The notes under the pieces are model-generated. The model was not told the DNA's origin, searched no databases, and saw nothing but the letters and a program-made list of their open reading frames with translations. From the NCBI RefSeq assembly GCF_902491705.1, contig NZ_CABUIW010000010.1:1-49958 (forward strand): DNA of 49,958 nt. The letters are read 5' to 3'. Numbering within the stretch: the first letter of the stretch is position 1; the number at the start of each line of letters is the position of its first letter. Positions 21,836 through 31,419 of this stretch are shown here, one piece after another. A program made the translations under genes and the position numbers. The DNA is from an uncultured Lactobacillus sp. (lineage in GTDB: Bacteria; Bacillota; Bacilli; Lactobacillales; Lactobacillaceae).

Positions 21836-22393
21836 ATGAAAATAATTGCGGGTTTAGGTAATCCAGGTCAAAAATACGATAAAACAAAACACAACACAGG
21901 ATTTATGGCAATGGACCATTATCTTGACGAAAAAGGTTTGTCACTTGATAAGGATAAATTTGAAGGACATTGGACTAAGCAAAAGATTAATGGTGAAGAT
22001 GTAATTTTCCTTGAACCACAAACTTATATGAATGAATCTGGTCGTTCAGTTGCTCAAATTGCTAATTTCTTTAAGGTAGATCCTGAAGATGTTTTGATTA
22101 TTCAAGATGATATGGATATGCCAATTGGCAAAATTAGAATTAGAGCCAATGGTAAATCCGGTGGTCATAATGGAATTAAGAGCATCATCCGTGATTTAGG
22201 TACTGAAAAATTCAATCGTTTAAAGATAGGTATTCGTCACCCTAAGAATACTACCGTTGTTTCATGGGTACTTACACCATTTAATGGGGAACAACAAAAG
22301 TTGATGGATGATGCATTTGATACAAGCGTAAAGATTATCGATGACTTTATTTCAGGGCGCGATAGTCAATATTTGATGAATAAATATAATTAA
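21836..22393 (+). CDS. pth: Peptidyl-tRNA hydrolase
   Basis: A 185-residue enzyme that releases peptides from peptidyl-tRNA dropped by ribosomes. Signatures are 'IIAGLGNPGQKYDKTKHNTGFMAMD' (Asn9 and catalytic His19), 'FLEPQTYMNESG', 'VLIIQDDMDMPIGKIRIRANGKSGGHNGIKSI' and 'RLKIGIRHP'. The full family length is present. It starts after AAGGGG and ends one base before the mfd ATG, so it heads the pth-mfd-rqcP-divIC string. Confidence 0.97.
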   Translation: MKIIAGLGNPGQKYDKTKHNTGFMAMDHYLDEKGLSLDKDKFEGHWTKQKINGEDVIFLEPQTYMNESGRSVAQIANFFKVDPEDVLIIQDDMDMPIGKIRIRANGKSGGHNGIKSIIRDLGTEKFNRLKIGIRHPKNTTVVSWVLTPFNGEQQKLMDDAFDTSVKIIDDFISGRDSQYLMNKYN

Positions 22394-22394
22394 A

Positions 22395-25300
22395 ATGCGT
22401 TTAACAGAAATACTTAAAAAAGATCAAGATTTAAATAATTTTATTGCAAAAACAAAACAAGTAAAGAACTCACTAATCACTGGCGCTAATGCCGGTGCTT
22501 TTAGTCTACTCTTAAAACAGATTATCTCTGAGTTAAATGCGCCTTTAGTACTGATCGAAGAAAACGAAAGTAAGGCACAAAATTTATATGGTGAATTAAA
22601 TTCAATTTTGAAAAATGATACTGCACATTATTTTCCAGTAGATGCGACAATCGCTACTCAAACTGCGGTTAGTTCTCCAGATGAATTAAGTAGCCGAATT
22701 CAAGCACTCAACTTTTTATTGAGTGGTAAGCCGGGCATAGTAGTAACTACGCCTCAGGGATTGCAGTATAAGTTATCATCGCCAGATGATTTTGCAAAAG
22801 CACGACGTGAATTTGCACCCGAAAAAGAATACGAATTAACCGAATTGAATAATTGGCTAGTTGGAGCCGGCTATAAAAAAGAGGCCTTGGTAGCTCGTCC
22901 AGGTGAATTTGCCATTCGTGGGGATATCTTGGATATTTATCCACTAGATCGTGAAAATCCAGTTAGAATAGAATTCTTTGGCGATGAAATTGACACGATT
23001 AAGGAATTTGATCTAGCAAGTCAGCGCAGTCAAAAAGAGATCGACCAGGTAACAGTAGCTGCTGCTCAAGACCGTGTTTTTTCTAAAGATGCAATTTTAA
23101 ATGCAGCAGAAAAAATTAAAAAGGATATGGCAGATGCACCTGCACCAACAAAGGCTGTTAAAGATCACTTCACAGCATCACTAGATAATCTTGAAGATGG
23201 TGGCTTGCCAAGTGGCTATGCCTTTTTAGTTGATTATCTAATTGAAAAGCCAAGTAGTTTACTTGAATACTTGCCTAAAAATGGAGAAATTTTATTAGAT
23301 GATTTGCCACTAATTAAGCAATCTGTTGAAGATGTAGATAAGCAAAATGCTGCGTTTATTGATGATGAGCTAAAGACTGGTGCGATGTTACCACATCAAG
23401 AACTGCATTCCGATTTTGATGATGTTTTGTCTAAAGATAAGCACCATCGCATTTACTTCTCACTCTTCCAAAGAAGTATGGGACGTCTTCGTTTAGGTCA
23501 GATGCTTAATTGGCAAACGCGTGAGCCTGAACAATTCTTCAGTCAAATGCCATTGATCAAGTCAGAACTTGATTCTTATCAAAAGTCTGGTCAAACAGTT
23601 ATTTTGCAAGCTGATAATGAAAAAAGAGCTAAGCAAATTGACCAAACAATGGTAGATTTTGGCTTGAATTTACCGATCGTTGGCGAAGATGAACTAGTAG
23701 AAGGCCGTACTCAAATCGTTGTTGGCGGATATGCGAGTGGATTTTCTTTGCCAACGGTTAATTTAGTTTACTTAACTGAGCGAGAATTATTCAATAAACG
23801 TCCGCAACGCAAGAAGCGGATTAAGACCTTGGAAAACGCCCAAAGACTGCGTAATTACACTGAACTTAAGCCAGGCGATTATGTTGTCCACGTTAATCAC
23901 GGTATTGGCCGTTTTGAAGGAATTAAAACCCTGGAGAATAATGGCGTAAAGCGTGACTACATTACGATTACTTACCAGCATGGCGACCAACTTTTTGTTC
24001 CAGCAGATCAATTGAGCTTGGTGCAAAAATATGTTGGTTCAGAAGGTAAGACACCACATATCAACAAATTAGGTGGCAGCGAATGGGCTAAGACCAAGCG
24101 CAAAGTTCAATCTAAGGTTGAAGATATTGCGGATGATTTAATTGAGCTTTATGCAAAACATGAATCTGAAAAAGGCTTTGCTTTTTCACCAGATGATGAT
24201 TTGCAAAGACAGTTCGATGATGCCTTTCCATACCCTGAAACACCTGACCAATTGCGGTCAATTAAGGAAATAAAGGAAGACATGGAAAAGCCTAAGCCAA
24301 TGGATCGTTTGCTTGTCGGTGACGTAGGTTTTGGTAAAACTGAAGTTGCTTTGCGTGCTGCATTTAAGGCTATTCAAGATAACAAGCAGGTTGCCTTTTT
24401 AGTACCGACGACTATCTTGGCTCAGCAGCACTATGAAACGATTCAAGATCGCTTCAAAGATTTTCCAGTAAATACAGCAATGCTGTCACGTTTTCAAACT
24501 CCTGCAGAATCTAAAGAGATTATAGAGGGGCTTGAAGATGGCAAAATTGATTTAGTAGTTGGGACGCACCGTCTTTTATCTAAAGATGTTCACTTCAAGG
24601 ACTTAGGCTTATTAATTGTTGACGAAGAGCAGCGTTTTGGCGTTAAGCACAAGGAAAAGTTAAAGCAGTTAAAAGCCAATATTGATGTTTTAACGCTTAC
24701 TGCTACGCCAATTCCACGTACATTGCATATGTCGATGGTTGGAGTACGTGATTTGTCAGTTATGGAAACTCCACCACAGAACAGATACCCAATTCAAACT
24801 TATGTAATGGAACAAATTCCTAGCGTAATTAAGGATGCCTGTTTAAGAGAAATGCAACGTGGCGGCCAAGTCTTTTATTTACACAACCGAATTAGTGATA
24901 TTGATGAAACGGTTGAAAAACTGCAGCAACTCATTCCAAATGCACGAATTGCTAGTGCACACGGCAGAATGAGTCAAAATCAACTGGAAGATATTTTGAA
25001 TCGTGAATTTGATATCTTAGTAACAACCACGATTATTGAAACTGGGATTGATATGCCCAACGTTAACACGATGATCATCGAAGATGCTGATCACTATGGG
25101 TTAAGTCAGCTTTATCAGCTTCGTGGTCGAATTGGTCGTAGTGCTCGTCTTGCTTATGCATATTTCCTTTACCAGCCAAATAAGGTTTTGACAGAAGTTG
25201 GAGAAAAGCGGCTAGATGCAATTCGTGATTTTACAGAATTAGGATCAGGCTTCAAGATTGCCATGCGTGACTTATCAATTAGAGGTGCTGGCAACATGCT

Positions 25301-25877
25301 GGGCGCTGAACAGCACGGCTTCATTGATAGTGTTGGTTATGATCTGTACTCACAAATGTTGAGTGATGCGATTAAAGAGCGTAAAGGTAAAAAGGCAGTT
25401 AAGAAGTCGAATGCTGAAATTGATCTTAAGCTTGAATCTTACATTCCTGATTCATATATTGGCGACCAAGAAGAAAAGATCGAATTTTACAAGAAGATTA
25501 AAGCTGCCACAGATCAAGAAGAACTTGATAAAATTGAAGACGAATTAATTGATCGTTTCGGTGATTATCCTGCAGCAGTAGAAAATCTGTTAGCGAGTGC
25601 TGGACTAAAAGTAAATGCAGATTTAGCACAAGCTCTGACTGTAATCAAAGTTGGCGATAAAATTAAGGTTGAATTCAATAATGCGGCTTCACGTGAATTA
25701 GAAGGGCCAAATATTTTTAAGGCATTAGAGCACGTGAACATGAAGGCACGCATTAGCATGAATCAAGAAAAACGAATGGTAGTATTGCTTTTAATGCCTG
25801 ATGAAATGAAGAATCGCGTTTTGTTTAATGAACTGACAACATTCTTGCAGGCAGCAAGCGATATAGTTCAAAGATAA
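22395..25877 (+). CDS. mfd: Transcription-repair coupling factor
   Basis: A 1160-residue ATPase that dislodges stalled RNA polymerase and recruits UvrA. The N-terminal UvrB-like module contains 'VARPGEFAIRGDILDIYPLDRENPVRIEFFGDEIDTI'. The polymerase-interaction domain is near 490-540 ('LKPGDYVVHVNHGIGRFEGI'). The helicase domains carry Walker A 'GDVGFGKTEVA' (~643-653), 'DEEQRFGVKHKE' (~742), 'LTATPIPRTLHMS' and 'IIEDADHYGLSQLYQLRGRIGRS'. A C-terminal TRCF domain follows. Only one base separates it from pth and no strong ribosome site is seen, so translation is probably coupled. Confidence 0.97.
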   Translation: MRLTEILKKDQDLNNFIAKTKQVKNSLITGANAGAFSLLLKQIISELNAPLVLIEENESKAQNLYGELNSILKNDTAHYFPVDATIATQTAVSSPDELSSRIQALNFLLSGKPGIVVTTPQGLQYKLSSPDDFAKARREFAPEKEYELTELNNWLVGAGYKKEALVARPGEFAIRGDILDIYPLDRENPVRIEFFGDEIDTIKEFDLASQRSQKEIDQVTVAAAQDRVFSKDAILNAAEKIKKDMADAPAPTKAVKDHFTASLDNLEDGGLPSGYAFLVDYLIEKPSSLLEYLPKNGEILLDDLPLIKQSVEDVDKQNAAFIDDELKTGAMLPHQELHSDFDDVLSKDKHHRIYFSLFQRSMGRLRLGQMLNWQTREPEQFFSQMPLIKSELDSYQKSGQTVILQADNEKRAKQIDQTMVDFGLNLPIVGEDELVEGRTQIVVGGYASGFSLPTVNLVYLTERELFNKRPQRKKRIKTLENAQRLRNYTELKPGDYVVHVNHGIGRFEGIKTLENNGVKRDYITITYQHGDQLFVPADQLSLVQKYVGSEGKTPHINKLGGSEWAKTKRKVQSKVEDIADDLIELYAKHESEKGFAFSPDDDLQRQFDDAFPYPETPDQLRSIKEIKEDMEKPKPMDRLLVGDVGFGKTEVALRAAFKAIQDNKQVAFLVPTTILAQQHYETIQDRFKDFPVNTAMLSRFQTPAESKEIIEGLEDGKIDLVVGTHRLLSKDVHFKDLGLLIVDEEQRFGVKHKEKLKQLKANIDVLTLTATPIPRTLHMSMVGVRDLSVMETPPQNRYPIQTYVMEQIPSVIKDACLREMQRGGQVFYLHNRISDIDETVEKLQQLIPNARIASAHGRMSQNQLEDILNREFDILVTTTIIETGIDMPNVNTMIIEDADHYGLSQLYQLRGRIGRSARLAYAYFLYQPNKVLTEVGEKRLDAIRDFTELGSGFKIAMRDLSIRGAGNMLGAEQHGFIDSVGYDLYSQMLSDAIKERKGKKAVKKSNAEIDLKLESYIPDSYIGDQEEKIEFYKKIKAATDQEELDKIEDELIDRFGDYPAAVENLLASAGLKVNADLAQALTVIKVGDKIKVEFNNAASRELEGPNIFKALEHVNMKARISMNQEKRMVVLLLMPDEMKNRVLFNELTTFLQAASDIVQR

Positions 25878-25889
25878 TGAGGAATAAAA

Positions 25890-26132
25890 ATGAGAATTGA
25901 TAAATTTTTAAAGGTTTCTAGATTAGTTAAAAGAAGAACAGTAGCTAAGGAAATGGCTGATCAAGGTAGAATTAAAGTTAACGGCCGTGTAGTTAAATCA
26001 AGCTATGACGTTAAAATTGATGACATTATTGAAATTGGCTACGGTGCTCGAGTAATTAAGGCTAAGGTTTTAAATATTCGTGAGACTACTAAGAAGGCAG
26101 AAGCAAGCGATCTATACGAATTAGTTGATTAA
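25890..26132 (+). CDS. rqcP: S4-domain protein RqcP (YabO/Hsp15-like)
   Basis: An 80-residue protein almost entirely made of one S4 RNA-binding domain: 'MRIDKFLKVSRLVKRRTVAKEMADQGRIKVNGRVVKSSYDVKIDDIIEIGYG'. In Bacillus, RqcP works with RqcH on stalled 50S-peptidyl-tRNA to add alanine tails. That fits its neighbours Pth and Mfd, which handle stalled translation and transcription. It lies 12 bases after mfd, behind a GAGGA site. Confidence 0.9.
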   Translation: MRIDKFLKVSRLVKRRTVAKEMADQGRIKVNGRVVKSSYDVKIDDIIEIGYGARVIKAKVLNIRETTKKAEASDLYELVD

Positions 26133-26151
26133 TGACTTTTGTATAAATCGT

Positions 26152-26160
26152 TGCTATACT
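26152..26160 (+). promoter_or_regulatory. divIC extended -10 promoter
   Basis: TGCTATACT is an extended -10 without a clear -35. A spaced inverted repeat TATACTTA / TAAGTATA (26155-26162 / 26181-26188) overlaps it. Confidence 0.4.
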
Positions 26161-26208
26161 TAACTTAAATGCATTTATTGTAAGTATACGTAACAGGGGA
26201 TTAAAAAA

Positions 26209-26580
26209 ATGCAAGGTCCACGTATTTATAATTCGATGAGTCCGGAAGAGCAAAGGGCGCGTTTAAAACGTAAACAGGCTAAAAGAGAAAAAGAAGTGCA
26301 TCGAGTTCGATTTAACAGAATAATTGCTGTTTTTGCGATTATTTTTGTTTTATTGGGTGTGCAAATTGCAATTAAGATTTCTCAAACTGGACGAATAAAT
26401 AAACAAGTAGAGGCTGAAAAACAAACTTTAGCTAAAGTAAAAGCTCAAGACAATGAGTTATCGACAAAGAAGCAAGATCTTAAAGATCCAAATTATGTTG
26501 CAAAACTGATTCGTTCTAAATTCTATTACTCTAAATCTAATGAGAAGGTTTATAACGTTCACGAAAGAAACGATAATTAA
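26209..26580 (+). CDS. divIC: Septum formation initiator DivIC
   Basis: A 123-residue bitopic protein with a basic cytoplasmic N-terminus (1-36), one membrane segment ('IIAVFAIIFVLLGVQIAIKI', about 38-57), then an extracytoplasmic coiled coil (~60-98) and 'DPNYVAKLIRSKFYYSKSNEKVYNV', the DivIC/FtsB ending. It joins FtsL and DivIB in the divisome that activates septal peptidoglycan synthesis. The start follows CAGGGGAT. The last base of its stop codon is the first base of the yabR start. Confidence 0.92.
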   Translation: MQGPRIYNSMSPEEQRARLKRKQAKREKEVHRVRFNRIIAVFAIIFVLLGVQIAIKISQTGRINKQVEAEKQTLAKVKAQDNELSTKKQDLKDPNYVAKLIRSKFYYSKSNEKVYNVHERNDN

Positions 26581-26942
26581 TGAAAAAATATCAAGCTGGC
26601 AATCGAGTGACAGGAGTCATTAATAATATTACTGACTTAGGAATTTTTGTTACTTTGCCAAATAGACATTCAGGATTAGTTCACCACAGTGATTTTGGCA
26701 ATAACTGGCCAAGAGAAAGACGGAATTACAAGGTAGGACAAGAAGTCCGCGTAGTTGTTGTTCATATCCATAAAGGCAGATTTAATCTGTCAATTTCTCG
26801 GGTGAATGATCCGAAGTTAGTTGATCATGATAATCAATTTTCAGATGTGAAACCTGCTGAGTTTGATCAAGTTCTGAATAAGACGGCGAAAGATGCCAAA
26901 AAAGAAATTGATCAGTTGAAGCAAGTGTTAACTGAAAATTAG
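26580..26942 (+). CDS. yabR: S1-domain RNA-binding protein YabR
   Basis: A 120-residue protein with one S1 domain (residues ~4-75): 'YQAGNRVTGVINNITDLGIFVTLPNRHSGLVHHSDF ... YKVGQEVRVVVVHIHKGRFNLSISR'. The remainder is a charged helix. The family (YabR/CvfD-like) binds RNA and the 30S subunit and affects stress physiology. Its start overlaps the divIC stop codon (TAATG). It is followed by a terminator-like hairpin before tilS. Confidence 0.88.
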   Translation: MKKYQAGNRVTGVINNITDLGIFVTLPNRHSGLVHHSDFGNNWPRERRNYKVGQEVRVVVVHIHKGRFNLSISRVNDPKLVDHDNQFSDVKPAEFDQVLNKTAKDAKKEIDQLKQVLTEN

Positions 26943-26970
26943 AAAATGGCCTGTAGTGGGCCATTTTTTG
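26943..26970 (+). terminator. Terminator-like hairpin between yabR and tilS
   Basis: Stem AAAATGGCC / GGCCATTTT (9 bp, perfect) with a 7-base loop and TTTTTTG. It ends only 12 bases before the tilS ATG, leaving no room for a promoter, so tilS needs read-through or a promoter inside yabR. Confidence 0.75.
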
Positions 26971-26981
26971 TTAGGTAAAAT

Positions 26982-28217
26982 ATGAAAATTACTGATTTTT
27001 TTAAAGACAATAATATTGATTTAGATAAAACGTTTTTAGTAGCGGCAAGTGCAGGACCAGATTCAATGGCCTTACTGGATATGCTTCGTAAGATGAATGT
27101 AAAAGTAATGGCGGCACACTTTGATCATCAACTGCGCGCTGATAGCAAAGACGAAACTGCGCTTTTAAAAAGATATTGCCAAAAGTATGATATCCCGCTG
27201 TTTACGGCGATGTGGACTGAAGAAAAGCCGGCTAAGGGAATTGAAGCGGCGGCGAGGAATGCACGATATGATTTTTTGACTAAAGTAGCTAAAAAAGAAA
27301 AAGCAGATTATTTATTAACGGCGCACCATGGTGATGATTTGCTGGAAAATATTTTGCTTAAATTTATTCGCTCAGGCAACCCCGAAGAAATGAATAGCCT
27401 GCAGGCAGTGGGAAAGATGTATGGTGTACCACTGCTTAGACCGCTTTTGGCTTATAGCAAGCGGGAGCTTTTAAATTATGATGAGCAAAACGGTATTGAA
27501 TTTATAACTGATTCAACCAATAACGAAGATGAGACGATGCGCAATCGTCTGCGGCATCATGTGGTACCGCTACTGAAAAAAGAAAATCCTGATTTAATTG
27601 CCAATGCCTTGAATTATAGTCAAAAAATGACTAAGCTGGATGATTTTGTAAATCAAAAAGTAACAGAAATTGGGCAGCTAGAGCCATTTTTGCGGCGAGC
27701 ATATCGAATTAAAAGTGAAAAATTAGCGAAATTATCAAAAGAAGAACAGATCATTTTTTGGCAGAAAAATATCTGGGATAAGTTCCATCGCCGTGTTAAT
27801 CAAAATTTGGGCAATTTCACTGTGCTTGAATATCAAGGCTACTTTTATCTATTTAAAAATGGTCAGCTTAATGCAGATGTACAACCAATAAAATTAAATC
27901 TCCCGTTTAAGTTTCAAAACGAGGCGTTTGTTTTAACTGATAGACCAGAAAAGGATAAAGTAGAGATAGGCAATTTTTGGTTTAAAGAAAAAGCAGATTT
28001 TAAAGCCGGCTCGTTAATGCCTGGAGCTAAATTATTGCTTCAAGATGGCAAGAGAACGAAGGCTAAGAAGAAATTTGCGGAGCATGCCATTCCTTTGCCT
28101 TTGAGATCATTATGTTTAACTATTTATGCCAATGATGAGCCAATTTTTGTAGAGCAAACTTACCAAAATCAAAATTGGATTGAAAACGGTAACCAATATT
28201 TTCTGTATAAATATTAA
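26982..28217 (+). CDS. tilS: tRNA(Ile)-lysidine synthase
   Basis: A 411-residue enzyme that converts C34 of the CAU-anticodon tRNA-Ile to lysidine so that it reads AUA. The N-type ATP pyrophosphatase PP-loop is 'ASAGPDSMALLDML' (22-35; S-x-G-x-D-S), followed by 'AAHFDHQLRADSKDE', 'GIEAAARNARYDFL' and 'LLTAHHGDDLLENILLKFIRS'. The C-terminal ~110 residues form the usual TilS tRNA-acceptor domain. The ribosome site is a weak TTAGGT. The hpt gene, which often follows tilS in Firmicutes, is missing. Confidence 0.95.
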   Translation: MKITDFFKDNNIDLDKTFLVAASAGPDSMALLDMLRKMNVKVMAAHFDHQLRADSKDETALLKRYCQKYDIPLFTAMWTEEKPAKGIEAAARNARYDFLTKVAKKEKADYLLTAHHGDDLLENILLKFIRSGNPEEMNSLQAVGKMYGVPLLRPLLAYSKRELLNYDEQNGIEFITDSTNNEDETMRNRLRHHVVPLLKKENPDLIANALNYSQKMTKLDDFVNQKVTEIGQLEPFLRRAYRIKSEKLAKLSKEEQIIFWQKNIWDKFHRRVNQNLGNFTVLEYQGYFYLFKNGQLNADVQPIKLNLPFKFQNEAFVLTDRPEKDKVEIGNFWFKEKADFKAGSLMPGAKLLLQDGKRTKAKKKFAEHAIPLPLRSLCLTIYANDEPIFVEQTYQNQNWIENGNQYFLYKY

Positions 28218-28310
28218 AAGTCTTCAAAATAGTTGAAAATATTAGTGGTCGCAACATATTTTGTGATAGAATTTTAAACGTATAACTTAAAGACTTTGCG
28301 GAGGTTTTTT

Positions 28311-30464
28311 ATGAAGAATAACCGGAATAGGCTACTTTCGAATGGCCTTTTCTATATAGTTGTGTTCCTTCTACTCCTATGGGGAATCAACTGGGCACTC
28401 GGCGGTTCTAACAATGGAAGCAGCAGCGAAAACATTAGCTACTCCCAATTTGTTAAGGATTTACGCCAAGGCAAAGTTAAAAACTTTAGTGTTCAACCTG
28501 CTAATGGTGTCTACACTGTTTCAGGTAGTTACAAGACTGCACAAACAACAAAGAATCAATCAAATAGTAGTTTTGATTTCTTTAGTAATAGTTCAAGTAG
28601 AAAAGTATCACGCTTCTCTACCACCATGTTACAAAACGATTCAACAGTTTCTAACGTGCAAAACTTGGCACAAAAGAGTAACGCTCGGATGACTACTCAA
28701 GGAGAATCACAATCAGGCAATTGGATCTCAACCATTGTCATGCTTGTGCCAACTGTTTTGTTTATTGTCATGCTTTGGATGATGATGAATCAAAGCGGTG
28801 CTGGTCGTGGTGGCAGCGGCGGAATTATGAACTTCGGCCGCTCACACGTTAAACCAGAGGATCCTTCTAAGAACAAGGTTCGTTTCTCTGACGTAGCCGG
28901 TGAAGAAGAAGAAAAGCAAGAATTAGTCGAAGTTGTTGAATTCTTAAAAGATCCATCAAAATACACTAAGTTAGGTGCAAGAATCCCATCTGGTGTTTTA
29001 CTTGAGGGTCCTCCTGGTACTGGTAAAACTTTACTTGCTCGTGCCGTAGCTGGTGAAGCTAACGTACCATTTTATTCAATTTCAGGTTCAGACTTCGTTG
29101 AAATGTTTGTTGGTGTTGGTGCTAGTCGTGTACGTGACTTGTTCAACAATGCCAAGAAGAATGCTCCAAGTATCATCTTTATCGATGAAATTGATGCCAT
29201 TGGTCGTCGTCGTGGTAATGGCACCGGCGGTGGCAACGATGAACGTGAACAGACTTTGAACCAATTGTTGGTTGAAATGGATGGTTTCGAAGGCGACGAA
29301 GGCGTAATCGTTATTGCCGCAACTAACCGTTCAGATGTTTTGGACCCAGCCTTACTTCGTCCTGGTCGTTTCGACCGTAAGGTATTAGTTGGTCGTCCTG
29401 ACGTTCGTGGTCGTGAAGCTATTTTGAAGGTTCACGCTAAGAACAAGCCACTTGCTCCAGATGTTGACTTGAAGGAAGTAGCTCGTCAAACACCTGGCTT
29501 TGTAGGTGCTGATTTGGCTAACGTTTTAAACGAAGCTGCTTTGGTAGCCGCTCGTAGAAACGGTACTGAAATTACTGCTTCTGATATTGATGAAGCTGAA
29601 GACCGTGTAATTGCCGGACCTGCTAAGAAGGACCGTTTAATTGCAGAGCCTGAAAGACGTAGAGTGGCTTTCCACGAAGCTGGTCACTCAATCTGTGGTT
29701 TAGTTTTAAGTGATTCAAGAACTGTACGTAAGGTAACTATCGTGCCACGTGGCCGTGCCGGTGGTTACAACATCATGCTTCCAAAAGACGATCAATTCAT
29801 TTTGACTAAGAAACAATTATTTGAACAAATTGTTGGTTTAATGGGTGGTCGTGCTGGTGAAGAAGCAACCATTGGTGATAAATCAACTGGTGCTTCAAAC
29901 GACTTTGAACAAGCAACTCAAATTGCTCACAGCATGGTTGTTAACTATGGTATGACTGATGAATTAGGTATGGTTGAACTTGAAAAAGAAGGCGAAACCA
30001 ATCCTTACGGCTTTAAGCCATACAGTGAAGCAACTTCTGCTAAGATTGATGAAGCTGTTAAGAAGATCTTGGATGAAGCTCATGCTAAGGCCTTAGAAAT
30101 CGTAAAAGAAAACAAAGAAAAGCATAGAATTATTGCGGAAGCTTTGCTTAAATACGAAACTTTGGACGAAAAGCAAATCATGTCTTTGTATAAGACTGGT
30201 AAGATGCCTGAAAAGGACGAAAGCGAATATCCAAGTGAATCAAAGGCTTCAACTTATGAAGAAGCTAAAGCCGCTGCAGAAAAGCGTGAAGTAGAAAAGG
30301 CAGAAAAGAAAGATTCAGATCAGGTACTAGCTGATCAAGAAAAGACTGCTTTGGAAACTCCTTCAGAAAAGAATCATGAAGTTGAAGAGCACAATGCTGA
30401 AAATCCTGAAAAGGATGAAACTACTAATGATTCATCTGCAGACGATGAGCACAAAGATAATTAA
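28311..30464 (+). CDS. ftsH: ATP-dependent zinc metalloprotease FtsH
   Basis: A 717-residue membrane-anchored hexameric protease. TM1 is at ~10-28 and TM2 at ~140-160, flanking an extracytoplasmic domain unusually rich in Ser, Asn and Gln. The AAA domain carries Walker A 'GPPGTGKT' (233-240), 'IIFIDEIDAIGRRRG', and the second region of homology 'LRPGRFDRKV'. The protease domain carries 'HEAGH' (455-459), with the third zinc ligand downstream. The last ~90 residues are an acidic/lysine-rich, low-complexity tail not needed for the fold. The start ATG has GGAGG 7 bases upstream; an in-frame TTG at 28296 would overlap that site. Confidence 0.97.
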   Translation: MKNNRNRLLSNGLFYIVVFLLLLWGINWALGGSNNGSSSENISYSQFVKDLRQGKVKNFSVQPANGVYTVSGSYKTAQTTKNQSNSSFDFFSNSSSRKVSRFSTTMLQNDSTVSNVQNLAQKSNARMTTQGESQSGNWISTIVMLVPTVLFIVMLWMMMNQSGAGRGGSGGIMNFGRSHVKPEDPSKNKVRFSDVAGEEEEKQELVEVVEFLKDPSKYTKLGARIPSGVLLEGPPGTGKTLLARAVAGEANVPFYSISGSDFVEMFVGVGASRVRDLFNNAKKNAPSIIFIDEIDAIGRRRGNGTGGGNDEREQTLNQLLVEMDGFEGDEGVIVIAATNRSDVLDPALLRPGRFDRKVLVGRPDVRGREAILKVHAKNKPLAPDVDLKEVARQTPGFVGADLANVLNEAALVAARRNGTEITASDIDEAEDRVIAGPAKKDRLIAEPERRRVAFHEAGHSICGLVLSDSRTVRKVTIVPRGRAGGYNIMLPKDDQFILTKKQLFEQIVGLMGGRAGEEATIGDKSTGASNDFEQATQIAHSMVVNYGMTDELGMVELEKEGETNPYGFKPYSEATSAKIDEAVKKILDEAHAKALEIVKENKEKHRIIAEALLKYETLDEKQIMSLYKTGKMPEKDESEYPSESKASTYEEAKAAAEKREVEKAEKKDSDQVLADQEKTALETPSEKNHEVEEHNAENPEKDETTNDSSADDEHKDN

Positions 30465-30471
30465 ATAAAAG

Positions 30472-30499
30472 TAGGGCCTGAATAAGGCTCTATTTTTTT
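30472..30499 (+). terminator. ftsH terminator
   Basis: Stem TAGGGCCT / AGGCTCTA (8 bp, one G-T pair) followed by TTTTTTT. Confidence 0.8.
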
Positions 30500-30520
30500 A
30501 GAAAAGAAAGAAGGACAAAA

Positions 30521-31411
30521 ATGAGTGATTATTTAATTAAAGCAATCGATAAAACAAAGAATTTGCGTTTGCTTACAATCACCGCTAAAGACGTAGTAGC
30601 TGAAGCACAAAAGCGTCACGACTTGTGGTCAGCTTCAGCAGCAGTACTTGGACGTACCTTGGTAGGTTCACTTCTTCTTGCTGGTGCTGAATTAACAGAT
30701 AAAGAAGAATTAACTGTTAGATTAATGGGTAATGGTCCAGTTGGCCCAACAGTTGTAACTGCAACAGCTAATTTGAAGGTTAAAGGATATGTACGAAATC
30801 CACATATTGCTTTGCCACCTAAGAAGAATGGTCATATTGATGTGAAAAAGGCTGTGGGTCAAGGGATGCTTGAAGTTACTAAGGATCTTGGCTTAAAGAC
30901 TCCTTATACTGGTCAAGTGCCAATTGTATCTGGTGAAATTGCTGAAGACTTTGCATATTACCTTACTAAGTCTGAACAAATCCCATCAGCTGTTGGTTTA
31001 TCAGTTTTCGTAAATCCAAATAATACAATCGGCGAAGCTGGTGGATTCATGCTTCAAGCTTTACCTGGCGCAAGTGATGAACTTATTACTAAGACAATTA
31101 AGCGCATTGAAGCTTTGCCTGCACTTTCTTCATCATTCTTAGATGGAATGACACCAGAAGATTTAGCTCGCAAGATCTTGGGTACTGATTGCAAGATCTT
31201 AGAAAAAGAAGATGTCGCATTTAGCTGTGACTGTTCAAAAGAAAAGTATGCTGGAATTCTTGAAACATTGAAGAATTCACAATTAAAGGCCATGATTGAT
31301 GAAGATCACGGCGCAGAACTTACTTGCAACTTCTGTGGTAACAAATATCACTACAGTGAAGATGAATTAAAAGATATCTTAGCTAAGAAAAAAGACGACA
31401 AAGACTATTAA
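30521..31411 (+). CDS. hslO: Redox-regulated chaperone Hsp33
   Basis: A 296-residue holdase activated by oxidation and unfolding. The N-terminal core includes 'RHDLWSASAAVLGRTLVGSLLLAGAELTDKEELTVRLMGNGPVG' and 'GGFMLQALPGASDE'. The C-terminal redox switch has four zinc cysteines, C236-x-C238 and C269-x-x-C272, all intact. The ribosome site is GAAGGA, 8 bases upstream. It follows the ftsH terminator and has its own terminator. Confidence 0.97.
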   Translation: MSDYLIKAIDKTKNLRLLTITAKDVVAEAQKRHDLWSASAAVLGRTLVGSLLLAGAELTDKEELTVRLMGNGPVGPTVVTATANLKVKGYVRNPHIALPPKKNGHIDVKKAVGQGMLEVTKDLGLKTPYTGQVPIVSGEIAEDFAYYLTKSEQIPSAVGLSVFVNPNNTIGEAGGFMLQALPGASDELITKTIKRIEALPALSSSFLDGMTPEDLARKILGTDCKILEKEDVAFSCDCSKEKYAGILETLKNSQLKAMIDEDHGAELTCNFCGNKYHYSEDELKDILAKKKDDKDY

Positions 31412-31419
31412 TTTAAATT

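Noticed and set aside
21750..21840. cre site in the ldh-pth intergenic region
   Set aside because: No sequence there fits the CcpA consensus with fewer than several mismatches.
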